Shown here one piece after another: positions 12,934 through 25,500 of a stretch of 64,000 bases of DNA. This DNA is from Phaeosaccion multiseriatum (Eukaryota > Ochrophyta, other classes). Below the pieces are notes generated by a model, which was given only the letters and a program-made list of their open reading frames with translations, did no database searches and was not told the DNA's origin. The stretch's first letter is position 1. Every line of letters starts with the position of its first letter. A program made the position numbers and the translations under genes. The DNA lies in NCBI GenBank assembly GCA_965112735.1, contig OZ218959.1, positions 2,046,001-2,110,000 on the forward strand. The letters run 5' to 3'.

Positions 12934-13299
12934 TGCGTGCGTGGCGTGCGTGCGTGGCGTGCGTTCGTACCCCCCTCTCGCTCATTTCATCCACCTCTCT
13001 GCTCCTCCATTTCATGTACTACACTCTCCTGGCAGTCTCAGCTGTGTTTTGTTTCAAAGCTGACGCGTTTCGAGATCTCTCGCAAGTTGTCCCTCTCACA
13101 GAAGCATTTCAGTTTCAGCTTATTCGTCCGTCTCTGGCAACGTTACCATTTTCCATTCACACCCCACAGTGAAGAAGACGCATCACCCACCAATACAAGA
13201 CCGCCTTGTCGACGTAAGGTGGGGAGTACCGAACTGGTGCACTTCAGGAGGCCAACTGCCTACCTGGGAAGTGAAATCTTAAAATCTTCCTTGGCGAGG
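11787..13299. other. Divergent spacer between ECM29 and GALE
   Basis: The two genes start back to back, so both promoters must lie here. Nearest ECM29 is a CTG/CTA-rich patch (about 11850-11900). A long CCCT array fills 12270-12456, GA repeats follow at 12566-12630, and a GTGC array sits at 12900-12960. The epimerase frame stays open upstream to 12784, where another ATG occurs, but that extension would translate the GTGC array and I regard it as leader. No clear TATA box or other element could be assigned. Confidence 0.6.
12270..12456. repeat. Long (CCCT)n array
   Basis: About 45 CCCT/TCCC units with a few C or T interruptions near 12405 and 12431. One strand is entirely pyrimidine, so it has triplex potential, and it lies in the shared upstream region of ECM29 and GALE. 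Confidence 0.9.
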
Positions 13300-16068
13300 A
13301 TGAAGGAAAGCGAAACTCTGCGGCTAAGCCTATGCTTGGGCGTGGGTCTGGTGGCAGGAGCAGCAGCCGCCGTGGCAGGTTACCGATATCAGAGTAAGAA
13401 GGGGCAGCAGCCGCCGGGGCAGGAGGAGCAGGAAAAGCAGCAGCAGGAGGAGCAGCAGCGGCGGCAACGGGCCTCAAGTCCCAATGGAAGCAATGGTGGA
13501 AGCACCAGCAGCCGGAGCAGTCTTCAGTCATCTGCGCCCGCATGGTGTCCAGGAGGGAAGAGGAAACTTCCCAGTGGTCGTGTTCTCGCCGAGGGCAAGT
13601 GGGTTCTTGTGGCGGGAGGTGCAGGCTACATAGGCAGCCACACCACCCTCATGCTGCTGGAGGCGGGCTTCAACGTGTTTGTGATTGACAACTTGGCCAA
13701 CTCCTCCGTGGAAAGCCTGCGACGGGTGCTGAAGCTGGCCAAGCGGCCTGGTGTGGACAAGACAAAGCTCCACTTCGAGAAGCTGGACCTGTGCGATGAG
13801 GCGGCGTTGGCGGACCTGTTGGGGGCGGCGCCCGACTTTGAGGCGTGTATACACTTCGCGGGGCTCAAGGCGGTGGGTGAGAGCGTGCAGAAGCCGCTGC
13901 TGTACTACGAGAACAACATCATAAGGTCAGTGCAGCAAATAGAGGCGGCTCCTCCTTGCCCCACCACGACATCTCTTCAACTGACCCCAGCAAACAGTCG
14001 GCGACATATCCTCTCCCCCCGCCCATAGGTCTGTCTGGTTCCGCGCTGTCTAAACTCCCCCCCCCCCCCCCTACACCCACACACCCGATATCTATCGCCC
14101 TCTCCCACCCTCCCAGTACTCTGAACCTCCTAAAGCAGCTGGGCCAGCACACAACGTGTCGCAAATTCATCTTCTCAAGCTCGGCGACCGTGTACGGGAC
14201 CGCCCCTGCTCCAATCACCGAAGACTCAAGCGTGGGACAGGGCATCACCAACGCCTACGGTGAGAGCGAGGAGGGGAACCTGTAACTGAAGCTGGCTGAG
14301 GAAGCAGAGGGAGGGAGGGAGGGAGGGAGGGAGGGATGGAGTCATCCCCTATGTGGGCCCCATGAGATAGCATGCGCCCACTGCCGTCCCCCGCCCACTG
14401 CCATTCGCCCCGCCCGGACCCCCCAGGACGCACCAAGTACATGATTGAGGAGATTCTTAAGGACTTTAGCAGAAGCCCCGCAGGCTCCACCTGGGCCGTT
14501 GAGTCACTGCGCTACTTCAATCCGATTGGAGCCCACCCCTCAGGTACCCAATCTGTGCAAGGAAGGAACTGCACGTCTATGGTTGGGTACTTCTTCAGCA
14601 TGGGCTCCTCTCTATCTCTCTCTCGCTTTCTCTCTGCCTCTCTCTCACACACCTCGTTGTCTCTCTCACGTCTCTATCGACATCTCCCAATCTGTGCTTC
14701 CCCTTACTCTCCGCCCTCCTCCTCCTCCTCCTCCTCCTCCTCCTCCTCCTCCTCCTCCTCCTCCTCCTCCTCCTCCTCCTCCTCCTCCTCCTCCTCCTCC
14801 TCCTCCTCCTCCTCCTCCTCCTCCTCCTCCTCCTCCTCCTCCTCCTCCTCCTCCTCCTCCTCCTCCTCCTCCTCCTCCTCCTCCTCCTCCTCCTCCTCCT
14901 CCTCCTTCCCCCCCCCCTCTTCCCCAGGCGTGATTGGCGAGGACCCGAACGGCATTCCCAACAACCTCATGCCCTATGTGGCGCAGGTAAGAAGCACAGG
15001 CAGCGACATGTTCGTGAGGCTGTTAGTTCGCAGTGCATTTTGACAAGCTCGGTCACCACGGCTGCACCGCGAGCGGCAAAGAGCGGTATACGGCTGCTGT
15101 CCTTTCTGTCTCGAACTACTTCGCAGCTCGGCTCAACCATGCCCGCGTGACGGGTTCCGAGTCATACACAGTCATACATGCATGAAGATGATGAAGATGA
15201 CACGACACGTTTGATGAGTCCCATCCATCATCTTACCCCACCCTCTCTTGCCTCTGGACGCAACGCAGGTGGCCGTGAGCAAGAGGCCTCACTTGACGGT
15301 GTTCGGAGACGACTATGACACACCTGATGGAACAGGTGTGCGCGATTACATCCACGTGATGGACCTCAGCCAGGGGCACCTCATGTGTATAGGCTTCCTG
15401 GACAAGAGTGGACCCGGCTTTTACACGCACAACCTGGGTGAGTGAGTTGGCAACAGAGTTGTCTGCTTGCAGTTTGCAGTTTGCAGATTAGAGACTGGGA
15501 CTTGGTTGTTGCACACTCACTTGTGGTGAGTAGGAGGGCGAGAATAGAGTCGGCGAGATGCGAGGAGTCACCCCACAGCGGGAAGAAGGGGCCGGGAACG
15601 AGCGAAGAGAAGACCATACAACCCACGGCTCGGCTTTTATCTGTGTTCGATTCGGTGACTCATGCCCGGCTGACGAACGATCATTTCTTGACCACCACAA
15701 CGCCTCCCTCCTTTTCTGTTGTTGTTCTGTTGGCCATGATGAAAGCAAACAATCAAACAACCAACCAACCAACCAACTAAACAAACAAAACAAAACCCAT
15801 GTGTGCAGGGACCGGAAAGGGCTACTCCGTGCTAGACATGGTGAAAGCAATGGAGAAGGCATGCCAGAGAGAGATCAAGTACATTGTCGGGCCACGCCGA
15901 CCCGGAGACCTCGCCACAGTGTACGCAGATCCCACCAAGGCCAGGGAGGAGCTCGGATGGGAGGCAAAGCTGGACCTCGACGACATGGTGAACTCGCTGT
16001 GGCGGTGGCAGAGTCACAATCCGGCGGGCTTCAAGACGGTGGACGGGCAAGAGGATGACACGTGGTGA
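13300..16068 (+). CDS. GALE: UDP-glucose 4-epimerase
   Basis: The enzyme interconverts UDP-glucose and UDP-galactose with bound NAD, feeding galactose into glycolipids, cell-wall and storage polymers. Six exons join in phase: 13300-13925, 14117-14259, 14427-14543, 14928-14986, 15269-15437, 15809-16068, giving 457 residues, against about 340-350 for the catalytic domain. The surplus is N-terminal: a hydrophobic segment ([18 protein letters not shown]) followed by a Gln/Ser-rich linker, which suggests a membrane anchor or signal anchor. Catalytic signatures are all present: the NAD fold [10 protein letters not shown], the substrate loop [11 protein letters not shown], the active-site SSSATVYG and the partner tyrosine in NAYGRTKYM (YxxxK), then [12 protein letters not shown] and [20 protein letters not shown]. 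Intron 3 contains a long CTC array. Identity is secure; only the choice of start, and so the extent of the N-terminal extension, is open. Confidence 0.96.
14711..14905. repeat. (CTC)n array in GALE intron 3
   Basis: Around 65 uninterrupted CTC units lie directly before the 3' splice site of the fourth GALE exon (AG at 14926-14927) and make up its pyrimidine tract. Confidence 0.9.
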
Positions 16069-16442
16069 TGTTCGTGGGTGGGTAGTGGTGATGGAGCTGG
16101 TGGTGGTGGTGGTGGTGGTGGTGGTGGTGGTGGTGGTGGTGGTGGTGATTTACGGGCGCTCGCTCAGCGCCCCTATTGTGACCTTGGCAGCGGGCGGTGG
16201 CGGCGGGGGGGGGGGGGAGGGGGAAACTCGCAGGTCAGTGGGTGGGCTACTTCGCTCCTTCTCAAGCCCCGAGCCCCGGGCTCATGACGTCATGTTGTTC
16301 TTGTGGCGGTGTGCGGAGTACCTCGTACCTCCGGCTGCGGCGAGGCTGCGGGGTGTCAGAGCACATCTTGCCAATGACACTGCAATAACAGTAACAACAA
16401 CAGTGTGTGTTTGTGCGTGCGTGGATGTGCGTGCGTGCGTGC

Positions 16443-16473
<31 letters not shown>

Positions 16474-17025
16474 CCAGAGGGCCTTGCCAGTAGTACACAG
16501 AGGGGAGGAGGGCAAATGATGTACGTGGAGAGAAGGTTGCGCCGCGGCTAGAATTCTCACAGATGGCAGTCGACGAAGACCCATATGGAGGCGTATGTTG
16601 CCCTCTTTTTCTCCCCATCCCTCTCTCTCCTCGCTCCTCTGTCGCGTACTCGATAATCCTCCGGGCTGAGCTGAGAGGTAATCACAGCTTAGGGTGTGTG
16701 ACCACCTTGATCGAAGCATTTTGCCTCAGAAGGCGATTGACTACGATTGCTACGCCCCGATCGTTCCCAACTCCTCCCCCCTTTCCCTTCTTCCGCCCTT
16801 CCTTTCGTCTCCCTCCTGCTCCGTCGTCTGCAAGCTTTCAGGAATACCAATCTGATCCTTCCCTCACACGTTCTCATCTCTTGCCAGAAAGGAAGCGAAC
16901 GAAGGGCAAGCCAGTTGTGGCCGGGGACTGGGCGGGGATCGGGGAGCACAGGGGGAGCGGCTCAGAGCTTTTCAAAGGCAGAGGAGGGATCTGCTGCATG
17001 TAGCTCCCTGCTACTGCCGTGCACC
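16069..17025. other. Spacer between GALE and the BAR-PH gene
   Basis: It holds a GGT array (about 16099-16146), a G run (16203-16221) and a GT/GC array (16405-16473). No gene is apparent. Both flanking genes point rightwards, so this carries the GALE 3' end and the BAR-PH promoter; I could not assign either signal. Confidence 0.55.
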
Positions 17026-18098
17026 ATGTCACAATCGGCATCCAGACGCGTGAGGGCGACTCACTCTCTCCGGCAGAAGTTGGGGGTGGAGAAGAACTCG
17101 GACAATGCTTATTTCAATGACGCTCTCATGCGCTACGAGCACCTGACGGGCTTTGTGGAGGAGCTGGTGACGAGAATAGTGAGCTACAATGCGTACCTGG
17201 GCCAAGTGGCGGAGGTGGGGCTGCATTTGGCGTCTCACTTGACTGCGGAGTTTGAGGACGAGGATGACGGGTTCAAGCCCGCAGTGGCCCTGGAGGAGCT
17301 TCATAAGGATTCCAACTTTGGTACGTGCGACATCATGGTACACTTTAGAAGGGAGAGGGAGAGAAGAGAGGGGGGTAGCGAGGGAGGGTGGGTGGGGGGT
17401 TATGTGTTCGAGGGGGGGGAGGAGAGGGGGGAGAGAGCGAGAGTAGGTCCAGCGAGAGAGAGGAGAGGGGAAGAGAGAGGGGTGGGTGGGCGGTATATTC
17501 AGTAGGAGACGGGGGTGACCTTCAGACACGCTGACGAAGCTTAGTACCACACTGTGCTCCATCTCTAGCTTCTTTCTCCCGCCTCTTTCTGCCTTTCCCA
17601 GCCTTTGACTTACCAACCCGACGAACCAACACACAAACAGGGTATGGAAAGTGTCTGGAGGACTCCTTCACAAGGGGTATAGTGAAGCCCGCCGAGGAGT
17701 GGCTGAGCTACCTCAGTGACCTCGAGGTGTATGTGAAGCAGTTCAAGGAGCAAGAGTACGCACACCTCCACTACACGCGCAAGGTGTCGGACCTGAGCTC
17801 CAAGCAGGCAGAGGAGAGCAAGAAGGCCAAGGAATCCGCCTCCACCAAGGAAAAGCTGGAGAGGTGAGTCTTAGTTTCAGCTTGAGTGTAATAGAGTTAA
17901 GAATCAAAGGATCAGAGAGGTGGGAATAGAGCTCTCCTCCCCATCCTCTTTTATCGTCTGTTGCGCACTCACCAGTAAGCTCAGTCGTCACCTTCACCAT
18001 CACCTTTCTGCGCTTCCTTACCCCCCACCCCGTCCACTGCCATCCCCTGCCATCCACTGCCGTCCATCAACCAATATAATGCACACACACACGCACAC

Positions 18099-18138
<40 letters not shown>

Positions 18139-19592
18139 TCACACACACATTTTCACACATATATGTATGCACGCAGGAACGCCAAGAAGTTGGTGGAGGT
18201 GGAGCAGGACTTCTTCCGCGTGTCGGCGGAGACGTGTGCGCACCTCAACACGGCCTGGGAGGGGCGCATCGCCAAGCTGGACACGCTCTTGTCGAGACTT
18301 GTGCTCTTTGAGGAGTCGCTCGCCGTGCACAACCTCTCCAAGGTGTGTATGTGTGTGTGTGTGTGTGTGCGTGTGTATGTGTGTGTATGTGTATGTGTGT
18401 GTATGTGTGTGCGTGTTTGTATGTGTGTGTATGTGTGTGCGTGTGTGTATGTATGTGTGTGCGTGTGTGTATGTGTGTGTATGTGTGTTTGCGTGTGTAT
18501 ATGTGTGTGTATGTGTGCATGTGTGTGTATGGCATGTAAGAGTGTGCGTAAAAGTGTGCCTTGTGCTTGTGCTTGAAGTGTGGTGCATGCGCACGTAATA
18601 TGATGTACGGAAGTGCGTAGTGCTCCAGGGCTTGGTGCTTAGGGCTCACCACACAACATACATTACACACATATGCACACACACGCACACTCTCTCTCAC
18701 TCTCACTCTCTCTCTCCCTTTCATTCTCACTCAAACAACATCCAACAAATTAGGCCTTTGGGGCGGCGAAAATTCTGCGGTGCACGGTCTCTGACCTCTC
18801 CAGGCTCAACGGCGTAGAGAGCGTGATGAACAAGGTAGAGACCAAGCACTGGGAGGGCCCCCTCGTGAAGAAGGGGAAGGTGTTCAAGACAAGCATGTTC
18901 TTTCGCCTCACGGGCAGCATGCTCGAGGGGTTCGAGCATCAGACAGACGCGCTCGCCAATCGGAGGTGAGGGAGGGGATTTAGAGGCATACGGGGAGGGG
19001 AGGGGAGGGGATTTAGAGGCATACGGGGAGGGGAGGGGATTTAGAGGCATACGGGGAGGGGAGGGGAGGGGAGGAGGAGAGGAGGGGAGGGGAGGGGAGG
19101 GGAGAGGAGGGGAGAGGAGGGGAGGGGAGGGGAGGGGAGGGGGAGGGGAGGGGGAGGGGAGGGGAGGGAAGGGGAGGGGAGGGACGGTGGGTGGGGAAGG
19201 CTCCGGCATTGTACACTCATGAGTGCATCTCTCTTTGGACCTCGTTCCATCCCTTTCTCCGTCTCTCTCTATCTCTATCTGTCTCTCTACATCTGCAGAC
19301 AGCTGGTGACGTCAGAGCCCAAGGAGACACACGAGGTCAAGGCCGTGAGCGTCTTCCCCGAGCAACTCACCCTCAAAGTGCAGTGCGAGAGCGGCCCCGA
19401 CCTCGTCCTCATCGCTCCCTCTGTCGATAAGACAGAGAGGTGGGGCGAGGCGCTCACCAGGGCGGCAGCGTGGGATAGGACCATGTGTCTAAAGAAGACG
19501 GACGCGAGCATTAATCAGGATGTCACCTTTCGAGACAGGGTGCGGAGGGTGGATACGAGGTAAGGGGGGGAGGGGCGGGGTGTGAGAGAGAA

Positions 19593-19624
<32 letters not shown>

Positions 19625-20654
19625 TGTTCATGTAGAGAGATATTCGAGAGAGAGGAGAGGGAGAGAAAGAGAGAGGTAGACAAGAGTGAGAGGGACAGAG
19701 GGAGGGAATAGGTGGTTTGCTTGGTTGACTGGTTGGCTGACTGGTTTGAGACAGCTCGTGTGTAGCCTGTCACAGCACAACAATGCTGGGTATGGAATCG
19801 ATGCTGCTACCGCAACTGCTACTGCTGCTGCTCTGCTCCCCTGCTCCCCGATGCCCCGGTTTCTCCTTCTCGACATGGGCATGGCTGTCTTTGACTACTG
19901 GAGAGAGGCTCGAAGTAGTGCTGGGCGCTCAACACACACACACACCCCTCCCTCTCTCTTACCTCTCTCTGCCTCTTGTTGTTAACCTATTGTTGACCTT
20001 TTGAAGGAGCCTGGAGCATCTGGAGAGGGAGCTTGGTATTGCTAGTCACGTCCGGCAGCAGCCTCGTTTCCAACCCATAGCACCTGCCGTGATGGACTAT
20101 GGCAGCAGCTGTGGTTTGGGTGGTCCCAACCCACCGCCCTTCAACCCTGGTCATGCATTCACTCATCAAACTGCTACTGTATCACCAACTGGTGGTGAGG
20201 GGGGTGGGAGTAACGCCCCGGGTGTCGACGGACCCAATGAAGGGCCTAATCACAAAGCACCCCAACCCTCCAATGCAGGGCTGGAGCCTGCACAGCCCCG
20301 TCCAGTGCAGTTCAACAGCTCTCACCCCCTCGCGGCTCCGGTGCCTCCATCCATGTTCTCGGCGCCAACCTTCCTCACCCACAACAACCCTTCTTCTCCC
20401 CGAAGCGGTGCGCGTGTGTCCGTGGATGGAGGGATGGGAAGCCCTCTCCTCGGCGGAGGTGGTGAGAGGGAGGGAGGGTCGTCGGATAGCATGGGAACAG
20501 GAGCAGGAGGAGCGTCGAGCTCGAGGAGTCCTGTTGCGCCGCATCGTCACGGATATCAGGTGCCCGGCTCTGAGCCCGTTGCTGGGGGGGTCGCTTCTCC
20601 CGGAGAGGGAGCGCCTCACCAACCCAGCAACAGAAGGTGCGTGCGTGTGTGTGT

Positions 20655-20685
<31 letters not shown>

Positions 20686-22087
20686 GGGGGGCGGGGTCGT
20701 TAGTCGTGTGAGCAGCGATGAGGGAAAGAGCGGGAGAATGCGTGAGCATGCATGTCTGTGAGAGTGTGCGAGCAACTTGTGAGCCGCGCAGGACAGGTAT
20801 ATACACATACAAGAGCTGATGTGTGTGCGCGCGATTTTCACGCATGCCTGCTCCTGCCTTCTTCCTTGTCTCTTGCCAACGTGCCTTCGCTGCCCTTCCC
20901 TTCTCTCTCCGGTCCTTGCCCCCCCCGCCCCTCTGAAACGCTTTTGTCGTCGTCTACAGTTCCTTGAATCGTATCTGGTCTGGAGCCAAGACCGCTCTGA
21001 CCCTCGGTATGTCTTCGAGCTCCCACCAGACCGCCAGGCGCGGCGATGCTGCTCCAGCGGCGTCATCGACTGACGCAGATCGGGGAAGTTTGATGCACTC
21101 GGTGGGGGGGGACGGACGGCCCGGTCTAGATCCCTTTCAACGCGTCTCAAGTGCTCCGGGAGGCGATACTGGGGAGAAGGGAGGAGGAGGAGGAGGAGGA
21201 GGAGGAGGTGGTGGCAATAGCCTTGGCCGGAGTGAAGGAGAGGAAGAGGAGGGTTTCCAGGTTGTCGAGGAAGAGCACGAGCACAGAGTGCAGGTGTTTC
21301 GTCAGCTGTGCAAGACAGGCTCGCCGCAGCTGGGCTTTGAGGAACTGATGCAGTGGGATGAGTTGCAAGAGTTGCACAATTACGGAGTGCTCAACGCAGA
21401 GGTGTGTTAGGGTAGCGTACGTGTGGGCGAGGGGATATGGGGGGAGAGGAGGGGGAGGGGGAGGGGGAGGGAGCGGAAGAGGGAGAGAGAGAGGGAGAGG
21501 GAGCGGACAGATACTAACTACTCCTGTCCCCCGCTCCTTGACGATGACTCATCGTTGTGTCTTCTATCCGAACGAATGTGGGCCCTGTTTGCTTTGCTTC
21601 ATCCCCACACGCACTCATTCATCCAACCCAACAGGAAACAAAGGGACTTGCTCAGGAGGCGAAACAGTGGGCTTACAGCCACAAGAGAAGCAGGGGGCGA
21701 GGACCTGGCGCCCGGGAGGAACTGTCACACGGTGCCGAGACCAGTGGCTCGAGCATGAGTCGGTGCATCAGCATGCAGAGCATGAGCACCGATGCTTCTC
21801 TCCAAGCGGGCGGCAGCAGCTGGCCCGTCGGAACCAGCTGGGGAGGGGGAGGAGTTCATAGCACGGTGGCTGCTACTGGTGGTGGTGGTGGTGGTGGTGC
21901 TGCTGCTACTGCTTCTGTTAGTCCTGCTGCTACTGGTGGTGCAAGTGACGGTGCGCCCGATGATGCTCTCACGCTTTCTCTGGACGGCTTTGTGCGCTTC
22001 GTCAGCATCCTCGAGGACGTGCAGTTCGAGAAGGAGCTGCAGAAGGCGTGGGGGGTGCAGCTGCAGGGGCCGCTGGTGGAGGTGTGA
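17026..22087 (+). CDS. BAR-PH domain membrane-shaping protein
   Basis: Eight exons join in phase: 17026-17320, 17641-17863, 18177-18342, 18754-18965, 19299-19559, 20007-20636, 20960-21401, 21635-22087; about 893 residues. Residues ~15-250 are helical and charged (SYLSDLEVYVKQFKEQEYAH, QAEESKKAKESASTKEKLER, KKLVEVEQDFFRVSAETCAH), typical of a BAR/F-BAR dimer that senses or bends membranes. A PH-like domain follows (~260-390): GPLVKKGKVFKTSMFFRL, then the closing helix with a Trp (ERWGEALTRAAAW), suggesting phosphoinositide binding. The middle is Pro/Ser/Gly-rich. The last ~250 residues contain two amphipathic blocks (QLGFEELMQWDELQELHNYG and LSLDGFVRFVSILEDV) that resemble degenerate EF-hand helices without obvious calcium loops. 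Probable role is endocytosis or vesicle traffic. AATAAA at 22220 may serve polyadenylation. The BAR call is by pattern; no exact orthologue is claimed. Confidence 0.78.
18066..18170. repeat. (CA)n before BAR-PH exon 3
   Basis: A CA array fills the end of the intron up to the 3' splice site at 18175-18176. Confidence 0.85.
18343..18535. repeat. GT array starting at the BAR-PH exon-3 donor
   Basis: The donor is AAG|GTGTGTATGTGTGTG: the splice site and the GT/ATGT array are continuous. Roughly 190 bases of GT with interspersed AT and GC follow. Confidence 0.85.
18966..19190. repeat. GGGGA minisatellite with TTTAGAGGCATAC units
   Basis: The intron after exon 4 contains three copies of a unit built from GATTTAGAGGCATACGGGG separated by GGGGA repeats (about 18976-19070), then a long run of GGGGA/GGGGGA units. 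It is G-rich in the sense strand, the opposite of most intron repeats here. Confidence 0.8.
20180..20194 (+). repeat. Near-copy of the dispersed word (14 of 15)
   Basis: TATCACCAACTGGTG in a BAR-PH exon, read as VSPTG in frame. It differs by one base from the exact word. Confidence 0.5.
20641..20693. repeat. GT array and G run after the BAR-PH exon-6 donor
   Basis: The donor GTGCGTGCGTGTGTGTG leads into a GT array and then more than twenty G in a row, interrupted once by C. Confidence 0.85.
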
Positions 22088-22543
22088 TCAGATGGGGGGG
22101 GGTGGCAGCGGGCTTGTGCAGCTTCAGGGGCCCTGGCGGAGGTGTAATCAGGCGTGGCTTGTAGCTCCTCGACTGGTTCCAATCGCCTCCCCTGGGTGCA
22201 ACACTCTTGAGCTTAAGCGAATAAATAGATCGATTCCTCTTTGTATCGCAGGTCTGCTGACTTGCTACGAAGCATTGCTACGCGGGGGGGGGGGGGCAAG
22301 GGGGAAAAAAACATTACTATTAGGCGGCGCGCGGATGGCAACAGAGGGGTTGGATACTTTCTGTTGTTGGATATCGTTGTTGATATTATTTTGCGTGGGA
22401 GAAGCGTGTTGTACTTAGGGATGTAATTAGAGCAAGGAATTGGAGGAATCAAGTCGCAGACCCAGGCTCGGGAGGGTCGCAAGTCGTGAGCGCCTCACAA
22501 CGGGGCGCTCTTGATCGTTGAACTCCCGTGTTTCTCTCGCACC
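22088..22543. other. Spacer between BAR-PH and HECT ligase genes
   Basis: Contains a second near-copy of the preceding coding end (TGCAGCTTCAGGGG... GGAGGTGTAATCAG near 22117-22151 resembles 22057-22093), an AATAAA at 22220, and a G run at 22282-22293. No gene seen; the right half should carry the promoter of the ligase gene. Confidence 0.55.
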
Positions 22544-25500
22544 ATGCCTGTCCTTTTTCGCCGGAAGGGCAAGAAGAGGAAGACGGAAGAGGCACATGCA
22601 GAGAGAGATGAAGAGGAGCAGCAAGTCAAGCCACCAAAGAAGAAGAGGAGCCTCCGAAAGGTTGCCGCTGCGGCCCGAGATGTGAGGGACGAGGAGGGGG
22701 AGGAGGACATTGAGGTGGAGCTGCTGGACTCGTCTAACGCCCAGGCTTCCGCCTCGCCCTCGGGCAAGGGGGGAAAGGGAAAGAGGGTACTCAGAAGAGC
22801 GGGAGGAGGCGTAAGTAAGCCCAGCAAGGGAAGAGGAGCATCGGCATCGGCGGCTACTGCTGGGTGGGCAGAAGCTCATGATGGGGAGGATATTGTGGAC
22901 AGCAGCGATGAGGAGAGCAAGAAGAGCAGAGACGCAGCCGCGAAGGAAGGAGGAGGAGGAGGAGGAGGGGGCGGCGGTGGTAGTAGCAGCGAGGACGGGG
23001 ATGAGTGGGATGTCGAGCTGAAGGTCAGAGAGCCCTCGCATCGGAATGGGGGCGGGGTAGGCGGCAGAGGCATGGCTTCTCAGCGTCTGAGGCAAGAGGA
23101 TGTTGGAGATGAGGACGAGGACTCCGAAGATGCCGAAGAGCAGGAGAGGTACGTGGGTGGCCACACGAAATGTACCTGCTGCAGCGACTGCTGACACGGT
23201 GGAAGGACACGGAAGGAAGGCCTTCGCTCTCCCCTCTCCCTCGTCACTTTGACAGGAGATTCGTATGCTGACAAAGCCGCTGGTGCCACATCCTCATCAT
23301 TGCGCTTTTCATCATCTCCTACCTTGAATGCCTCTTAATCATACATGACACAAGCCCTTTTCCCGACCGCTCCCCCCTCCCCTCCCCCCGCCTGGCCTCT
23401 GCCCTTCCTTGGGATCTCAGAGCTGCAGCAGCGACCGCAGCGGGACTGGAGATAGACCACGACCTCGACGACTGGCTCATCTCAGAGGGAGAGGTGGAAG
23501 AGGAGCGACCCATACAGTGCGGAAGGCAAGTAGAGGACTGCTGCCCTTTGCTCATGCGTCGTGGAGGTGGAGATTTGAGTCAGTGCGTGTAACGATTTGG
23601 ATGGTGGAAACGTGTTTGATTGATTGAGTTTGTGAGTTGAGAGAGAGAGAGAGAGAGCGAGTGAGTGAGTGAGTGGGTGAGTGAGTGATGGACGTAGTTA
23701 AGAGAGTATGTGAAAGAGTGAGGGACTGAGGAACTGACCTACCAAACCATACGTACCCACCTTACGTAACCCCCCCAAAAGGTGCGGGCTTGGAGACGGA
23801 GACCCCGACGGGGAGGAAGCCAACGGCCCGTGGCTGATATGTGCCAATGAGGTGTGCGGCGTGATGGAGCACGGGGCGTGCTGGGGGTATCGGGAGGAGC
23901 GAGACATGCCCTACAAGCACTGGTGAGCGCACGCACACACACACGAGCACACATACATACACAAGCACACCTACGTGCAAACACATAAGCACACACACAG
24001 AGGTGCACATGCACACACACACACACACACACACGCACACACACGTACACGCACTCACGGACACACACGTTTCCATGCTCCTCCCCCTCGCACACGAGCA
24101 TGCACTCTGGACCTCTCACTCCTCAGCATCCCGATGATTGTTAGCCTTGCCTCCCCCTCGACCCCATGGCCTGTAGCCCCACCCCCTTCTCTTCGCTGTG
24201 GACTGGGCTACTGCTTCCTACCCCACCCACCGATTGTCTCGCGTCCACCACTATCCCTCCTTCGACGCCTCAACCTTCCCACACAAGCCGACATGATACC
24301 TCGGCTCGCTTCCTCCCTTTTTCTGTATATGGCACATGCTCATCTGCAAACACGGCCCAGGTGCTTGACATGTGATCCGGCAGGGAAGAAGCGAGAGAAG
24401 TATCGGACCAAGCGGAAGCGGAAACCCTCGGAGGCTGAGGGAGGAGCAAGAGGAGGGAGACAGGCTGCGGCCAGCACAGGAGGGAAAGGTAACAAGAGGA
24501 AGAGGGAGAAGAAGCAGAAGAGCAAGAGTCAAGGGGAGTACCAGCAGCAGCTGGATCGAATCCAAGTGGACGGCTTGTCCAAGGCGACAGTTGTGCGGTT
24601 GTTGCGAGCGGCGGAGAGCGGGGAAGGGGCGTCGGAGGGGGGGTCGCTTTTGGGAGAGAAGCAGGAAGGAGAAGGGGAAGAGGGAGGAGCCAAGGGCCGG
24701 AGAGGGGAGAAGAAGGGCAAGGGAAAGAGACGGGGCGGCCGGCGGGAGGGAGGGAGGGAGGAGGAAGAGGAGAGGGAAGCAGCAGCGAAGAAAGCAGGAA
24801 GAGGAGGAGATGGGGGGGAGGGCAGGGCGGGACTCATGCTGAGCATACTCCGAGACGTGATGAAGGAGGGAGGGGAGGAGGCCCTTAGAGCTCTGTTGCT
24901 GCACCAGGCACCCGTCCGCAGCAGCAGCAGAAGGGGGTGGAGGAGCACAAGCACAAATGGCAGCGGCCTCAGCGCCAGCAGGAGTGGAGCAAGGAGGGGG
25001 ACTGGTGCTAGTAGTGAAGTAATGAGGGGTGGGGAGGACAAGCTCAGCCAGGGGAGCCATAGCGGTGACTTTGCGGCTGCGGCTGCTGTCGCCGCGGCGA
25101 GGGCTGCAGTTAGCTGGGGAGGAGGAGGAGGAGGAGAGAAGGAAATGGCGGGGGGTATGGGTGCTGCCGCTACTGCTGGAACTGATGGAGATGGAGCCAA
25201 CATTGCCATGCGAGTGATGGAGGCTCCCTGCACAGACAAGGAAGCTCTAAAGGTATAGTCTTTCTCGCTCTGTCTCACCTACTGACTCAGTCACTCACTG
25301 ACTCACTCACTCACTCACTCACTCACTGACTCACTGACTCACTCACTCACCCCCTCACTCACTCACTCACTCACTCACTCACACACTCACTCACTCACTC
25401 ACTCACTCACTCACTCACTCACTCACCCACTCACTCACTCACCCACTCACTCACTCACTCACTCACTCACTCACTCACTCACTCACTCACGTACCCGCAC

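Noticed and set aside
14372-15043. Poly-Ser or poly-Pro frame through the CTC array
   Set aside because: It lies in GALE intron 3; removing it rejoins HPSG to VIGED exactly as in other epimerases.
18139-18730. Long frames of Cys/Val or His/Thr through CA and GT arrays in both directions
   Set aside because: Dinucleotide repeats give open frames in every direction; the BAR protein reads through by splicing.
22241-22426. Small plus-strand frame after the BAR-PH gene
   Set aside because: Low information content, interrupted by a G run, and lies where a 3' untranslated region is expected.
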